Positions 46,381 through 58,327 of a stretch of 64,000 nt of DNA are shown here, in pieces. The DNA is from Bimastos eiseni (lineage: Eukaryota > Annelida > Clitellata > Crassiclitellata > Lumbricidae): positions 38,467,439 through 38,531,438 of the forward strand of contig OY365806.1 in the NCBI GenBank assembly GCA_959347315.1, in the 5' to 3' direction. Under the pieces are notes generated by a model, which saw only the letters and a list, made by a program, of their open reading frames with translations, made no database searches and was not told the DNA's origin. The stretch's first letter is position 1, and each line of letters opens with the position of its first letter. The translations under genes and the position numbers were made by a program.

Positions 46381-46761
46381 AGACTTTCTCTACAATTACA
46401 TTGAATTCCTCATTGATGGCCAACCATTATGTCCGTTACTATAAGTATAAGGCAGAGCTGTGTGAGGATAACTGTATCGTTTGCCGTTCTGTTGCTAGTC
46501 CCTGGAATCGTGATTTGAAGCGGACTGCCGTTAGACAAGCGAGATGAAGAAAATCCGTCTTAGATGGTAGCATTCGGCGTGGTGATTGCGATCTTATCCA
46601 ATACACGGATTGCAATTCATACATCGTTAGGGTTCATGAATCATGCTGGATACTTTATAGTAGTCATTGAAATTACGAATTGCATAGCGTTGATCCTGAT
46701 CAGTCAGGAAGTCAGGCTAAGGTTCTCCGTTCATTGGGCGAATTATTTGATTGGAAACGAG
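46381..46761 (+). pseudogene. Unrecognised protein family, piece 1
   Basis: Broken reading frames include YYKYKAELCEDNCIVCRSV, VHESCWILY and, directly before the hAT insertion, VDPDQSGSQAKVLRSLGELF then DWKR. The frame resumes after the insertion at 48095 with CFLCIKPAADDPINP. I recognise the style of a large uncharacterised family in marine invertebrates, perhaps mobile or domesticated, but no function. Stops are present. Confidence 0.5.
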
Positions 46762-48094
46762 CAGGGCTGTTAACAATACTGGAAAAAAATATTGCGATAC
46801 CAATACCAATACTTCATCAAAAAAGTATTGCAATACCAATACCAATATTTTCACCAATACTTTTCGATGAGCAAATTTCCTGTTTATTTACACAAAACAT
46901 GTGCTAAAGAAAAACGAGCATAACTGCAATGTTAATTTTACATACAATAAAGCAGCATACTTACAATTATTATTTTCACATATCAAAGACCAGTATAATA
47001 ACAATAATATATTTTAAAATCAGAATAACTAGTTATTATGAAAATTATTTTCAAAATGTGTGCTACACGATGGCCTCTCTTTCACCAGGCAGAAGACATT
47101 GGCTATTTGCATATTAATAATAATATGGGTCGCCACGATCACATATACATACACGTACAAACACAAACACACGCACTCACATACACGCATATTGCTATGC
47201 ATATCATTTATAAATTCATTGAAGTACTTCTGCCTATACAAGTGCCTCTCTATATACCTGCCTGTGTGGAATAGTGTCGTATCCTTTCCGTAGGGGCTAG
47301 ATTGGTGTATTGAGCCTTAGTATTCAAGCCAAGGTAGAGCATGGAGATAACAGTCGGGTTGCTGTATATACTGGACTACATCGACTGGTCAGCCTAGGCT
47401 ATTGTGGTATAAAATCTCAGATACTATACACGTGCTTCTCTATTCACCTGCCTGTGTGTCGAAATTACAAACCCGATTATTCCGTGCTGGTGGACCTGAG
47501 ATAGCGCTTTTACACATGGGAGATCTGCAATTGCACCTTTGTTTCGCCTGTATGTATGCTATAGACGCCCTGCATAGTCAAAATGCTTGACATATATAAC
47601 CCTTCCCTCTGACTCCACGTGATATGCATAACCATATGCGTGTGTATTAGTGTGTTACTGTGTTTGTGTCTGTTCGTGTATATGTGATCGTTGCGACCCA
47701 AAATTATTTATTGATATGCAAATAGCCAACGTATTCTGCTAGGACATTGTGCCTGGTGAAAGAGTGCCACTGAGCCAATTGTCCTATTACTGACTGCCCA
47801 GTGACTGAATCTACAAGCAATGACCCAGCTGCCAAACCTCTTGCTTGGTAAAGGTCTATTATGATTGGCAGGTTGGAGACGCCCCCCTCTGAAATTCTCT
47901 TCGCAGAATCCAAAACCGTCCATTTGGCAAATATTTCAAATGGAAGAGAAATATTATAATATTTTATTACGGTGAAAAAAAGTATTGGTATCGCGTATCA
48001 ATTACTGGCTAAAAAAGTATCGTGATACACACGCGATACCAACCACAAAAAAACCATCGCGATACAAGCTGCAATACTGCAAAAAGATCCCCTG
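46762..48094. mobile_element. Non-autonomous hAT element with internal inverted arms
   Basis: 1333 bp, starting CAGGGCTGTTAACAATACTG and ending GCAATACTGCAAAAAGATCC CCTG, flanked by the 8-bp duplication GAAACGAG (46754-46761 and 48095-48102). Subterminal (C/G)GATACCAATACCAATA-type repeats occur near both ends. Inside, about 120-150-bp arms at 47065-47205 and 47620-47765 are mutually inverted (GGCTATTTGCATAT(T/C)AATAA, CGATCACATATACA). They enclose a pair of related CCTGCCTGTGTG(G/T) segments, which suggests another palindromic insert. No transposase seen. Confidence 0.9.
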
Positions 48095-48679
48095 GAAACG
48101 AGACTGCTTTCTCTGCATCAAGCCTGCTGCTGATGATCCTATTAACCCCTAAGCAGAAGTCTTAAAAGATATGTTTTGCAGAAACTAAAGTTTTGTTTGA
48201 GACAAGTCAAAGCGCATGGGAGAAGCGCAAGGATGATTGGAATTTTGAGATGCTTGGACGTTTAAAATCTTGTGGTGATGCCACTGCTGTATCACACCAA
48301 GTGTCACACATGCTATAGTAACGCTTGATCAGTCTTCAGTTTGGCAGGATGATGCAAAACAGGCAGATTGTGGTCAGTGCCTGAATACGGATATGTTGCA
48401 ATTACTTCAGTCAATGGAGGCACACATTGATATATCCTACAATGTACACAGTTGTTGAGGTTCATTAAGTAAGTATAAAATTAGCAGTTAGATCGTTGTG
48501 ACACATATTCGGTGAAGGAATTGCTAAACTTGCGTTATGATGGGCAGATACAGACATGGCTTGCTAGTATTTGTGGTTGCAAGGACAGATAGAAATGATC
48601 TGCCACCATGATATTAAGTAATTTTCACACAGTGGTCGGCAGACAATGTTGATCATGAGGTGGTGACACTGGGTGGCAC
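48095..48679 (+). pseudogene. Unrecognised protein family, piece 2
   Basis: Between the hAT element and element B, frames include CFLCIKPAADDPINP, DKSKRMGEAQG/EKRKDDWNFEMLGRL, SVKELLNLRYDGQIQTWLA and finally ADNVDHEVVTLGGT at the element B insertion site. Several shifts and stops are present. It continues at 55010. Confidence 0.5.
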
Positions 48680-48903
48680 TGTGACGACCGTTTTCACTTC
48701 CAACCACGTTTATTAAATTTACATTTATCTAAAACATAAAATCAACGCTCTTTGTGAATCCCGACCTTCTCCTTCTACGCCCACTCTCGTTGTGTCCCAC
48801 ACCTCTCGACACTGCCTTCCTGCTCCCTCCTTCTCTTTCACTCAGTCCGTCCGCAGTATATGGTCCATACAGTCTATACAGTCCCACACACGTGACTCTC
48901 ACA
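48680..48903 (-). repeat. 3' LTR of element B
   Basis: 224 bp, TGTGACGACCG...GACTCTCACA. It contains an extra segment of about 25 bp (TATATGGTCCATACAGTCTA region, about 48857-48881) not present in the other LTR. The adjoining 48904-48920 is the polypurine tract (minus strand AAAAGAGGAGGGAGTA). Confidence 0.92.
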
Positions 48904-49428
48904 TACTCCCTCCTCTTTTCAGACAATGTTCTGGTAGGTAAAATTAAAAGACAAGGGTACCAGAACATTGGCTTGACGCAATAAATTAATAATACTCAAC
49001 AAATGAGAATCACAGAAATATGCAAACAAAGCCAATCAAAAACATAACTAATCTATCTGCCCCTTTAAACTTCAAACGAAACAGAACTTAGTAGTTCTAT
49101 CGTGCCAAACCAGACAAATATGAACACATAGAATAAACCTCAGAGTCATCCTATACATCAGTCATCAAGTCAATCGTTCGTTTCCCACCATAGATCACTC
49201 TAAAACACACTAATAACATTAACATCTTACTAGCAATCTATGCTTAAAACAATCTTACAAGTGTTTCACAGTTGTTACATAAACTTTTCTGTTAAACAAC
49301 AACTTGCTAATGTTCAAAAGATGTCAACATTTTCATATGTTCAAGACAATCTTACAAGTGTTCCACAATTGTTACATAAACTATTCTCTTCACATGACTA
49401 TCTATAACAGATTATGAATTACACAGGG

Positions 49429-49860
49429 TCAGAATAATCTTGAGAGTGCATCACAGTTGTCATTTAAAGATCCCTTTCGATGCCTAACCTCAATGTCAAA
49501 TTGTTGTAAGGCTAAAGCCCTTCGCGTTAACTTCGAGTTATTGGGAGCACATGCAGTTAAATACTTCAAAGGGTTATGATCAGTATACAAGAGTATTTTA
49601 GCTCCTAACAGATAATGTTCAAACCTTTGCAAAGCAAAAATCACTGTGTAGCTCTTCTTTTCAATAGTACTCCACTTTTGTTGAGTGGTGGACAATTTAC
49701 TAGATGCAAAAGAAATGGGTTTCTCCAATCCATTAACCAACTGTGCTAAACAAACTCCTACTGCATAATCAGATGCATCTGTCTGAATAATAAATGCCTT
49801 ATGAAAGTCAGATGCAGCCAAAACCAAAGAACCACTTAGTGCTTGTTTTAACTTACTAAA
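49429..49860 (-). pseudogene. Element B RNase H domain
   Basis: Encodes AFIIQTDASDYAVGVCLAQL, WSTIEKKSYTVIFALQRFEH, ILLYTDHNPLKYLTA and a C-terminal RKGSLNDNCDALSRLF. This is a complete gypsy RNase H with the first catalytic Asp (TDAS) and the TDHNPL motif. It is joined in frame to RT across a stop at 49867. Confidence 0.9.
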
Positions 49861-49866
49861 AGCATC

Positions 49867-50676
49867 CTATGCTTGACCTGGTGAATTCAATTGAAACATC
49901 TTATTTCGCTTAGTTAACTCAGTTAATGGCAAAGCTATATTGGCATAATCAGGAATATGAGCTCTATCATATCCAGCCAGACCTAGAAACTGTCTAAGTT
50001 CTTTCTTAGTGGTTGGTAGAGGAATCCTCTGAATGGCCATAATTTTATCCGGATCTACCTCTTTAACTCCAGAACCTAGCAAATGACCAAGCCACTTAAC
50101 TTTGTCTTTACCGAACACACACTTAGAAAGCTTCAGTGTCAAACCTGATTTGCTAATAGATGTTAACACCCTCTCTAAATGAAGTAGATGATCCTTCCAA
50201 GAATTAGAGTGTACTGCAAAATCATCTATATATGCATCAGCATAATCAGAATGAGGTTCCAAAATCTTATTAGCAATGCGTTGGCACGTTGCACTAGCTC
50301 CTTTTAAACCCAACGGCATCCGTAACCACTGATACATCCCTCTATGGGTCACAAAAGCAGTAAGTTCTTGAAATTCTGGTTGCATCGGCACCTGTCAAAA
50401 TCCTGAAGAACAATCTAAAGTTGTAACGTAATGAGAATTGGCTATTTGATTAATTAAATCCTCAGACTGACACATAGGAAAACAATCAGATACAGAAAAA
50501 GAATTGACCTCTCGAAAGTCTCAACATAATCTAAGACTTTTTCCATCAGCCTTTCGTACACAAACAATAGGATGTGCCCATGGACTGTTTGATTCCACAA
50601 TCAATCCCTCATCCAACAATTGATTAATCTGACGGTCAACCTCTTCTTTAAACAATTGGGGTACTCTACATGGTTT
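49867..50676 (-). pseudogene. Element B reverse transcriptase
   Basis: Reads EEVDRQINQLLDEGLIVESN, AHPIVCVRKADGKSLRL, then (from 50391) MYQWLRMPLGLKGASATCQR, YIDDFAVHSN (about 50213-50242) and LSKCVFGKDKVKWLGHLL. Stops replace residues near 50520 and 50395. The YIDD catalytic pair is intact. Confidence 0.9.
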
Positions 50677-51231
50677 CTACCTTCGCGGGCAAACATCACC
50701 CTGTAACCTTATAGAGTGGGTACCAATTTTACAAAGTCCCGGTTTGTCATCAAAAAGTGTTTTAAATTTCTTTAAGAGCTGCCTTAGCTCCTGTTGCTGT
50801 TCCCCATTAAGATGATCCAAGACAATTTGATTTAAAGCAGTGGTCTTATCTGTCACCTCTGTCAAGTCATTGTCAGGCTGATATTTAATCTCACCAAACT
50901 CTTCCTCACCTTCACATATCAAGCCAACAGCACTAATCCTTGCTTTGAATGGTCTCAAGTAATTAACATGTCATGTTCTCTCATTTCCATCAGGTAACTG
51001 TACCATGTAACTACCTGCAGAAATCTTCTTTGTAACTATGCCTGGACCGCTCCAACCCGCACTTAACTTATCATGGCGATCCTTTTCCAACATCACCACC
51101 TGATCTCCTATCTCAAATGTCTTTTCCTTTGACCTTAAATTGTAGTAATGAGCATATCTCTCCTGAGCATTTGCTGCATATACATCTGCTATATCCTTTG
51201 TTTGCTGCAGTTGCTTTTTCAACTTTTGCAT
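50677..51231 (-). pseudogene. Element B integrase C-terminal domain and linker
   Basis: QERYAHYYNLRSKEKTFEIG, DQVVMLEKDRHDKLSAGWSG and PGIVTKKISAGSYMVQLPDG form a GPY/F-like module; an acidic linker leads to RT. TGA at 50971 interrupts it in frame. A 1-base shift at about 51235 separates it from the core. Confidence 0.82.
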
Positions 51232-51235
51232 ATAT

Positions 51236-52000
51236 TTACTTGTCTGCTAGTTCCCATGGAGCAATCTGTTCTCCTGTCCATGTTTCTCTGAGTATGGTTA
51301 AAGGTCCACGTCCTGTCTGTCCATGCATCATCATGAAAGGACTTACACCCGTGGTAGCATTAGGTACTTCCCCATATGCCCACAACAGAAATGGTAATTG
51401 CTTCTCCCAACCTTTTGGATTTTTCCGTACTAATTGGTGAAGCAAGTTCTTGAGAGTCTGATTCCACCTCTCTACTACAGCATTTCCTTCCAGGTGATAT
51501 GGTGAACTAAATCTAGGCGCACACCCCAGTCTCTTCATGAACTCATTCATATGCTTCCCCCTGAAACTTGCAGCCCGATCAGTGACCAGCACCCTTGGTA
51601 TACCGGTATAAGAAAACATTTCCAGTAAGGCATCACAAATGGCCTCTGTGGTAATCGTTCTCATAGGTCTTGCATCTGGATATCTTGAACACTGGTCTAC
51701 TAGACAAAACACATACTTATCGCCCAGTGACACTTGCTCAAATGGTCCAACGATGTCACAATTCATTACCTCAAAGACATTGATCGGTCTTACCACAGGA
51801 GTAATCGGTACTCGATCCATCACATTTTTTATCCTCCTCAACTGACAAGCTTTACAACTCTGGCAGTATCCCTTATATTCTTCGTTCATACCAGGCCAGA
51901 AAAATGAAGACTTAATTCTTTAAGTAGTTTTCCTTGAGCCAAAGTGTCCTCCCCATGCACAATCATGAGCTAATTCTAAAATTTCTTTGACCTTTCCTTT
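51236..52000 (-). pseudogene. Element B integrase zinc-binding and core domains
   Basis: The zinc half-site HDCAWGGHFGSRKTT precedes a TAA at 51920. The frame resumes with YCQSCKACQLRRIK, then VMNCDIVGPFE (first Asp), VLVTDRAASFRGKHM (second Asp) and GNAVVERWNQT (Glu). The D-R-A in place of the more usual D-Q-G is a family difference. Located before RT. Confidence 0.9.
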
Positions 52001-53617
52001 TGGCACAACCATCTGATGAACATTCCCTAGTCCAATCTTATCCTTATGAAACAACAGATTATCACCAGCCCTAACATAAAAATTCTTTATCCAACACTCT
52101 TTCAATCCCTCATCTGTCAGCTGTTCCATTTTCATCTGTTCTGCTGCATCAACTAAGTGCTGAGTGTCGTCAAACTCTTCATCTCCATCTAACCTCTCTT
52201 CGTTTATAACTTCACTGATCCTATTGACTACAGGTATCACTTGCGCTGCTATATGAAAATTTCCAAACGCTGTCGCTCCCTCTGACCTATCCTCCATCTT
52301 ATGACTAATTGTCCTCAGTCCTTCATGGTCAGTCATATCTTCAATGGTTACTGTCTGGTCTTCATCAACCATCAGTTCACAATCATCTACAGTCTGACTC
52401 AGTTTTAAGGCTTTATAGTCATCTAAGGTTAGTAAACACTCTGTGTCCACCCTTAAGTCATCAGTCACCGCACAAGTCAACATTACTAACACCTTATGAT
52501 GTCCGTCGTCCGAAATTAATCTACAGGGCAAATTAAATACTTCAGCTTCAATGGGTACTCCAAAGGCTCCCCGTAATTTCAATTTGCCCATAGGTTGACC
52601 GCCTTTGCCAATTTCAGGTAACCTCCTATTGTTTACGAAAGTTATCTCAGAACCTGAATCCAAAAGACAAACACATTCAACATCGCCAATTTGTAACTTT
52701 ACTTTGGGTATACCTGATAAAAACACCCCATCATGAAAAGCATTTTCCGCAGTAACCTTCAAAGCATTAAGAGTAAACAAAGAGCTTAATTCTACATCTA
52801 CCTCTTCTTTCTTTTTCTCTGACCTCTGTCTCTGAAGTTTTTTCTTCCTTTCACCTAAGTCAAACTCCGACTCCCGAAAATAGTCATTGGGTCCATATTT
52901 TACCTGAGAAGCATCACAAAAACCTTCATCTTCAACCACCTCTGCTTCATCATCCCTTCTGACCATTACACTACATCCCTTTACCTCACTTACCTCCTCT
53001 TCAACCAGTACATGACTGATTTTTGCCTCCAGCACCTTTGCTTTTCCCTTATTCCGTGGACATTGGGCCTTTAAATGTTGATCTGAAAGACAAATGAAAC
53101 ATTTTGGTTTATCCAATTTCCTCTGCATGTCCCCTTTCCACTTTCCCAAGTTATCCTGTACCCCTTTGGAGTTAAACTTGGAAAAACTGGGCTTTTTCTC
53201 AATTTCATTAAAATCTCCATGACCATTTGATCTTTCCCCAAATGTTGATGAAAATTTGTCAGGAGTGTCCCTGAAATTTGGATTTTCATACATGTTTATT
53301 GAGAAAATGTCAGTTAATTCAGCCAAACTGATTGGATCAAGCCAGCCATCACCTTCTTTAGCCACAACATGTGATCTAACAACAAATGACATGCATTCTT
53401 TCATTCTATCTGCAACCCACAGATCTTGTAGTTTCTGAAAAGAAGTGACATTCTTAGAATCAAGGTAAAATCCTAAATACGTGCGAAGTCTGGTCGCAAA
53501 TTGCATCCAAGACTCTGTGTTCACCTTCACAGCCTTAACAAATTGCACACGGTACTGTAGAGGCGTTAACCGAAACTCTCGCAACAAAGCAGTTTTCAAA
53601 GTTGCATAGGTATTCAT
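52001..53617 (-). pseudogene. Element B gag C-terminus and protease
   Basis: A long open frame: capsid-like FRLTPLQYRVQFVKAVKVN, knuckle CFICLSDQHLKAQC (about 53060-53105), then the protease with CVCLLDSGSEITFVNNRR (about 52630-52680), followed by an acidic spacer. The knuckle is CCHC-like. The M at 53617 is internal to gag and not the true start. Confidence 0.88.
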
Positions 53618-54225
53618 CTGAATAGCCGAAGTCTTCTAACTAACTTCTTAGCTTTCTCAGACAGAAATGGCATTAGCAGGGCACATTTCAAATCATCAGG
53701 GACCTGATACAACAAAAACATGCTTTCAACAGATTCAAGATACAAGGGTAACTAAACATCCTCGTCAGGCATTTTGGGTAACACATTTTTTTAAATATCC
53801 CCAAATTTCTTAATTTTTTTACCGGACAATTCTTCTGCCCTTGTTTCTCTCTCTCGTTCCCTTTTGGCCTCTTCTAAAACCATCTCTTGACTTCTAACCT
53901 GTCGTTCCAATATTTCCTTCTGAAACCCTAACATCATTTCTCTCTGTTTTTCTTCTCTTTCCAACATAATTTCTCTCTGTTTTTCTTCTCTTTTCATCAT
54001 CATTTGCATCACTTCAACCATCATCATTTCCTTTGCCTTTTTAATAGGCAAATTTCCTTCAGAGTGCCCAGTGGCCACTAAACTTAGTTCCACAAGCTGT
54101 TCCTTATCTAGATCCACAATAGCTTCAGAATCAGCACCTGCACGAACTAACAAACCAATCAATGCATTCACACTAAGATGCTTAAGTTTACTCTCCTCGT
54201 CCATGGTTAAGGTTCCTTGAGACAA
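53618..54225 (-). pseudogene. Element B gag N-terminus
   Basis: Starts at 54225 (MSQGTLTMDEESKLKHL). A helical region is followed by Met/Glu/Arg-rich coiled coil with a repeated MMxxREEKQREIML unit (about 53930-54010). A stop at 53791 and shifts to 53617 interrupt the link to the rest of gag. Confidence 0.8.
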
Positions 54226-54808
54226 TGCTTATTCTATTCAAAAAGAAACAAGAATACCAGACAGTCTCAGCAGAAAACCACCAGGACTTGACTTTGAGTC
54301 AAGACTTCCAGACTTCAGCTCGAAATTGTTCGAAACAGACTTGACTGGAACGCACCTTTCTTTCTTGCTTCACACCAGTCCTTGGAAGAAAAAGAAAGTT
54401 CACAGCGTACTTGAGAATGTTCAAAACCGAACTTGACTGGAATAAATTGTTCTTTCTTGATTCACAACCGTCTCTGGAAGAAAAAGGTAGGTCGATAGCG
54501 TACTTGAGTCCAACTCGAACCGACACCAGCGAAACTTCACCGACTGTCATGGGGTAACCCGAACACTTTCGTCGACAGAACCGCTCCCCAAATCGTTTGA
54601 AAGAAACGGCCAATGGCTGACTACACCGTCCGCCACGTCACCTTCACCGGAATTAACCTCTCCAGTCACCGTCTTCGACCACGTGAAATCACCTCACTCC
54701 GACCTCTGAGCACCGACTTCAGCTTCGAGAATGTTGTTCAACACATCCCCGACTTCGAATTGTTCCGTCGCCTTCAAATAACGCTATCCTGGTCACGGCA
54801 CCATTTAA
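54226..54808 (-). other. Element B leader and tRNA-His-type PBS
   Basis: The 580-bp leader contains a diverged tandem pair of about 120 bp (GAAAAAGAAAGTTCACAGCGTACTTGAG against GAAAAAGGTAGGTCGATAGCGTACTTGAG). At 54786-54803 the minus strand reads TGGTGCCGTGACCAGGAT, which fits the 3' end of animal tRNA-His as I recall it. Confidence 0.7.
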
Positions 54809-55009
54809 TGTGACGATTAAATGTGCACTTCCAACCACGTTTATTAAATTTACATTTATTTAAAACATAAAATCAACGCTCTTTGTGAATCCCGACCTTC
54901 ACCTTCTACGCCCACTCTAGTTGTGTCCCACACCTCTCGACGCTGCCTCCCTGCTCTCTCCTTCTCTCTCACTCAGTCCGTCCGCAGTCCCACACACGTG
55001 ACTCTTACA
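54809..55009 (-). repeat. 5' LTR of element B
   Basis: 201 bp, TGTGACGATTAAATG...GACTCTTACA, followed by GGCAC (55010-55014), the target duplication. Confidence 0.93.
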
Positions 55010-55870
55010 GGCACTAATACGTTTCCCAGCATGGGCATCATATCAATGTCAGTGGATGACAGGTCAGTTGATGTAGACTCTGATGATTTAGTTCTACCAT
55101 ATGACAAATCCATTGAAGTTAGTGTGGACAAATCATAGCTTACTATGGTGTTTTTGATGAGGCACAAATTAAAATATTATCTAAGATCAGTGTTGGAAAC
55201 CTTGTCCTGGGCAGAACAATACAGATTTTGCATTACACCTATACAAATATTACCAATATTGTCTCAAATTGTTTTCAAACCATTTGTTGAATTGCAGCAC
55301 TAACACAAATTGCCAATGTAACAAACCTCGATCTTGTGTGGCACTATGGTTCGCTTTCTGATGAACCACGTCCAAATTAGGGTGGCTTCATGCAAAAGGC
55401 AAGCATGGGTGAATATCACAGTCGGATTTTCATATGTTTCCCAATGCCCATCAATCTGAATCCAGGCATCAAGTCTTGTAGCCTATCAACTTCATCTTTC
55501 GTGGCTGATCAAGCAGCTAAGTTGAACATTGTAGCACCATATATTACTTTTGATGTCAGTGGGAGTCAGGTCAATAGATGTACACTCTGGTGATGTATTT
55601 TCCATGGTTGGTCATATGCTGGCAGGGAAATCATATGATTGAGCAGAGGGTGCACACTTCTTGCTGGATTCTGCTTTGCATGTCAGGCTTACAAATGCAC
55701 GGCTTGATCAGTTGTGATTCTGATGAATGCAATGCTCTGAGTCAAGCCGACGTTGATGCCCTTAGGCAGTTGTATGATGGTGTTATGGAAGGGACATGCA
55801 ACCTACAGGAACTGGAAGCACCACAGTGTTTGATACAATTAGGCAATTCACTAGTGGTGCTCCAGTAGCA
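55010..55870 (+). pseudogene. Unrecognised protein family, piece 3
   Basis: With one copy of GGCAC removed, the frame at 48679 continues at 55015 as NTFPSMGIISMSVDD and then VDSDDLVLPYDKSIEVS, ending at a stop at 55138. Later fragments are YHSRIFICFPMPINLN, SGDVFSMVGHMLAGKSYD and HFLLDSALHV, in shifting frames to about 55870. The three pieces together form one old coding unit cut by two transposons. Function unknown. Confidence 0.55.
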
Positions 55871-57239
55871 TCATCGGCAAAGTCAAGAATCACAGCTCAA
55901 CTCATTACTTCACCAAACCTGTCATGAATGTTATATAATTACCAGTTTCATATATTATACACCCTTAAATCTCATTACTTTACCAAACCTGTTATGTATG
56001 TTTTATAATTACAAGTTGCATAGCTTATGTGTCTCAACGCTATTGTAAGGAAAATGATAGGTCTCAAATTTCTGCCTTTTGATCAGATGACTTTTGACGA
56101 CCTCTGTGGTTGTGCAGATTCCTCTCTATTCTCTTCCATGCTACACAACCCTTGCAATGTTCTAGGTTGTCTTTTTCCTCCTTTAGAGAGTGCTACCTAC
56201 TCACTCCATCTTCGGTCGCACAATTGAGAGATCCCTCGGGCTGACTCACTGACCCCATCACCCGAATGCTGTACAAATGAATCTATTCCTATAGTGATCA
56301 TAATTAAATGGTTTGCTTTCTCTTTATTCTCACTACTCCAAGGATATATGTGGTGTAATTGGTTCATATGATTATTTTGTGATTGAACATTCTTTGAGTA
56401 ATCATAATATAATGTTCCCACAATGCGTGAGCAAGTGGTTCAATAAAGTGCATAATTATTTACTAACTTACCAATTTTTATGTCAATACCCTATCAATCT
56501 TCTAAGGCACAAGTTCCAGCACTTTTATTCCATGAACATTCGATTGTCTGACCCCATTATTATGGAAATAAACACCAGGATCGTATGAATATGCAAACTT
56601 TACAAAGAGTTTCAGCTTTAAATGTGTCGTTTACATGTGGGCTGTATTTGGGCTATTTGTGATTTTTAAAATTTTCTTGCATTGTACCCAATGCAAGTTT
56701 TAGTACGTTTTACTGTAGGTTGTTACCTAACCAATAACCATTAACAGCCTTATCTTGGGTTAACAAAGATGTACAAAATGCATTAACTATTGCTTTTATC
56801 CATATCCATTGATACAGTTTTGGCTTTTAATGTTTACACCATGTCTATCTTGTAAGGCTCAAGGCCCAACACTTTTATTCTATTACCATTTGATTGCCTG
56901 ACCCAGTAGTTATGGAAATAACACCAAGATCGTGTAAATATGGCAACTTTGCAAAGAGTTACAGCCCAAAATGTGTCATTTTCATGCATGGGCTACATTT
57001 GGGCTATTATTTTAATCTGTTAAATTTGCTTGCGTTGTGCACAATGCAGGTTTTAGTATGTTTTACTGCAGGCCATTACCTAACTTAAAAAAACTATCTT
57101 GTCACAAATTACTTCAAGCTTTTTTATATTAGGCTGACCAAGATACCATGGCTTCCTTATCCTCAGCGCATTGCCTACCGAGCTAGGAGCGCTTCTCAGT
57201 AAGTGGCCTTGAACGGGCACTATATAAAACTGATGCAAT
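55871..57239. other. No gene; direct duplications
   Basis: 55900-55950 and 55970-56020 are a short tandem pair (CATTACTTCACCAAACCTGT against CATTACTTTACCAAACCTGT). About 56497-56735 and 56850-57088 are a diverged direct duplication of roughly 240 bp (CACTTTTATTC...TATGGAAATAA...GGGCTATTTG...CAATGCA). The rest shows no coding signal. Confidence 0.6.
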
Positions 57240-57245
57240 AATAAT

Positions 57246-57457
57246 TGTGAGCTCCTAACTTGAACTGCACTTTCTTAGTCGAGTTGTAACCTCTTTCGAT
57301 GATAAAAGCACGACTAACTTTATTAATATTATACATAATATACATCGACAAAAACCGACGCCAGTCGTCTACAATCGGATTGGCTCTACGTACCATTCTA
57401 ATTATAGCGTCCTATCCCCACACAAATGCTGATATCAATATCCTAGCACCTATGACA
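57246..57457 (-). repeat. 3' LTR of element C
   Basis: 212 bp, TGTGAGCTCCTAACTTG...CACCTATGACA. 57458-57480, just inside, is the polypurine tract (minus strand AAAAATGGGGTGAAAGGTAA). Confidence 0.9.
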
Positions 57458-57654
57458 TTACCTTTCACCCCATTTTTAAGTTTGTAATTCATGACTAACA
57501 TCAATTACAAACTTCATATATATATATATATATATGTACAACTCAAAACACAAAAAATCAAAATAAACACAAATTAAACCCTGACAAGCTTAACTTATAC
57601 AAAAACCTACCCAAAAATCTCTATTCCACACACATTACATCTTAACCTATAACC

Positions 57655-58327
57655 TAGACATACAATCCGCAACAACATTTAACTTTCCTTTCTTATAGCG
57701 TATCTCTAAATCAAAAGCTTGCAATGCTAATCTATAAAAAACAATTCAATATGTTGAATATGCTCATGCCGTGACATAGGATGTACAGCAACATCAACAA
57801 ATGGCTCCGTAAACTCTTTAACTGGCCTATGCACTAAATTGATGGCTTTAACAAACGATTTCCCAGAATTGATCATTCCAAATGGAACTCTTGTCCATTC
57901 GAACAATCCATGATGCGTGATAAAATGCTGTTTTCCATTGATCTGTATCCACTACAGGACATGTCCAATAAGCACTACGACAATCAAAAAGTGAAATAAA
58001 TTTGGACCCTCTCACTTTCATAATAACCTCATCAACAATGGGCATTGGATGCTGACATTCGATAGTAAAACGATTAACATAATGATAATCACAAGCCAAA
58101 CGCAACTTGCCATCTTATTTTTTTACAATAACCAATGGACTAGCCATTGGGCGAGTTGACGGTTTGACGATGCCCATGTTGACGAGGTCATCGATCTGAC
58201 GTTCCACTTCGGATCGATAAATCAATGACACCCGATATGCCGAGAACTCCTGAGGCACAAAATCCTCTCGAAGTTTGATCTCATGTTCCACTAAATCATA
58301 AACCAGGTTTGTTAGAAAAACGATCAC
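57655..58327 (-). pseudogene. Element C reverse transcriptase and RNase H remnants
   Basis: RT N-terminus: FSAYRVSLIYRSEVERQIDD, TRPMASPLVIVKK, LRLACDYHYVNRFTIE, FDCRSAYWTCPVVDTDQW. Palm: the catalytic site reads EPFVDVAVH (about 57790-57820), so the second Asp of the Y/F-V-D-D motif is missing. About 60 bp later the frame is already at the RNase H end (ALQAFDLEIRYKKG, NVVADCMSRL, 57655-57725). Hence the thumb, connection and most of RNase H are deleted. Confidence 0.85.

Larger units (their letters stand above)
48680..55009 (-). mobile_element. Gmr1-like LTR retrotransposon B, full length
   Basis: 6.3 kb on the minus strand, with LTRs at 48680-48903 and 54809-55009 and the 5-bp target duplication GGCAC (48675-48679 and 55010-55014). 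Order is gag, protease, integrase, RT, RNase H, again integrase first. It is a different family from A: LTRs, primer site and proteins are clearly diverged. Frames are interrupted by in-frame stops (about 51920, 50971, 50677, 49867) and a few shifts. Confidence 0.95.

Noticed and set aside
47038..47293. Thr/His/Ile-rich ORFs within the hAT element
   Set aside because: Derived from a CACACA/ATACAT-rich arm of the internal palindrome.
48754..48984. Leu/Ser/Pro-rich ORF
   Set aside because: Lies inside the element B LTR and is explained by it.
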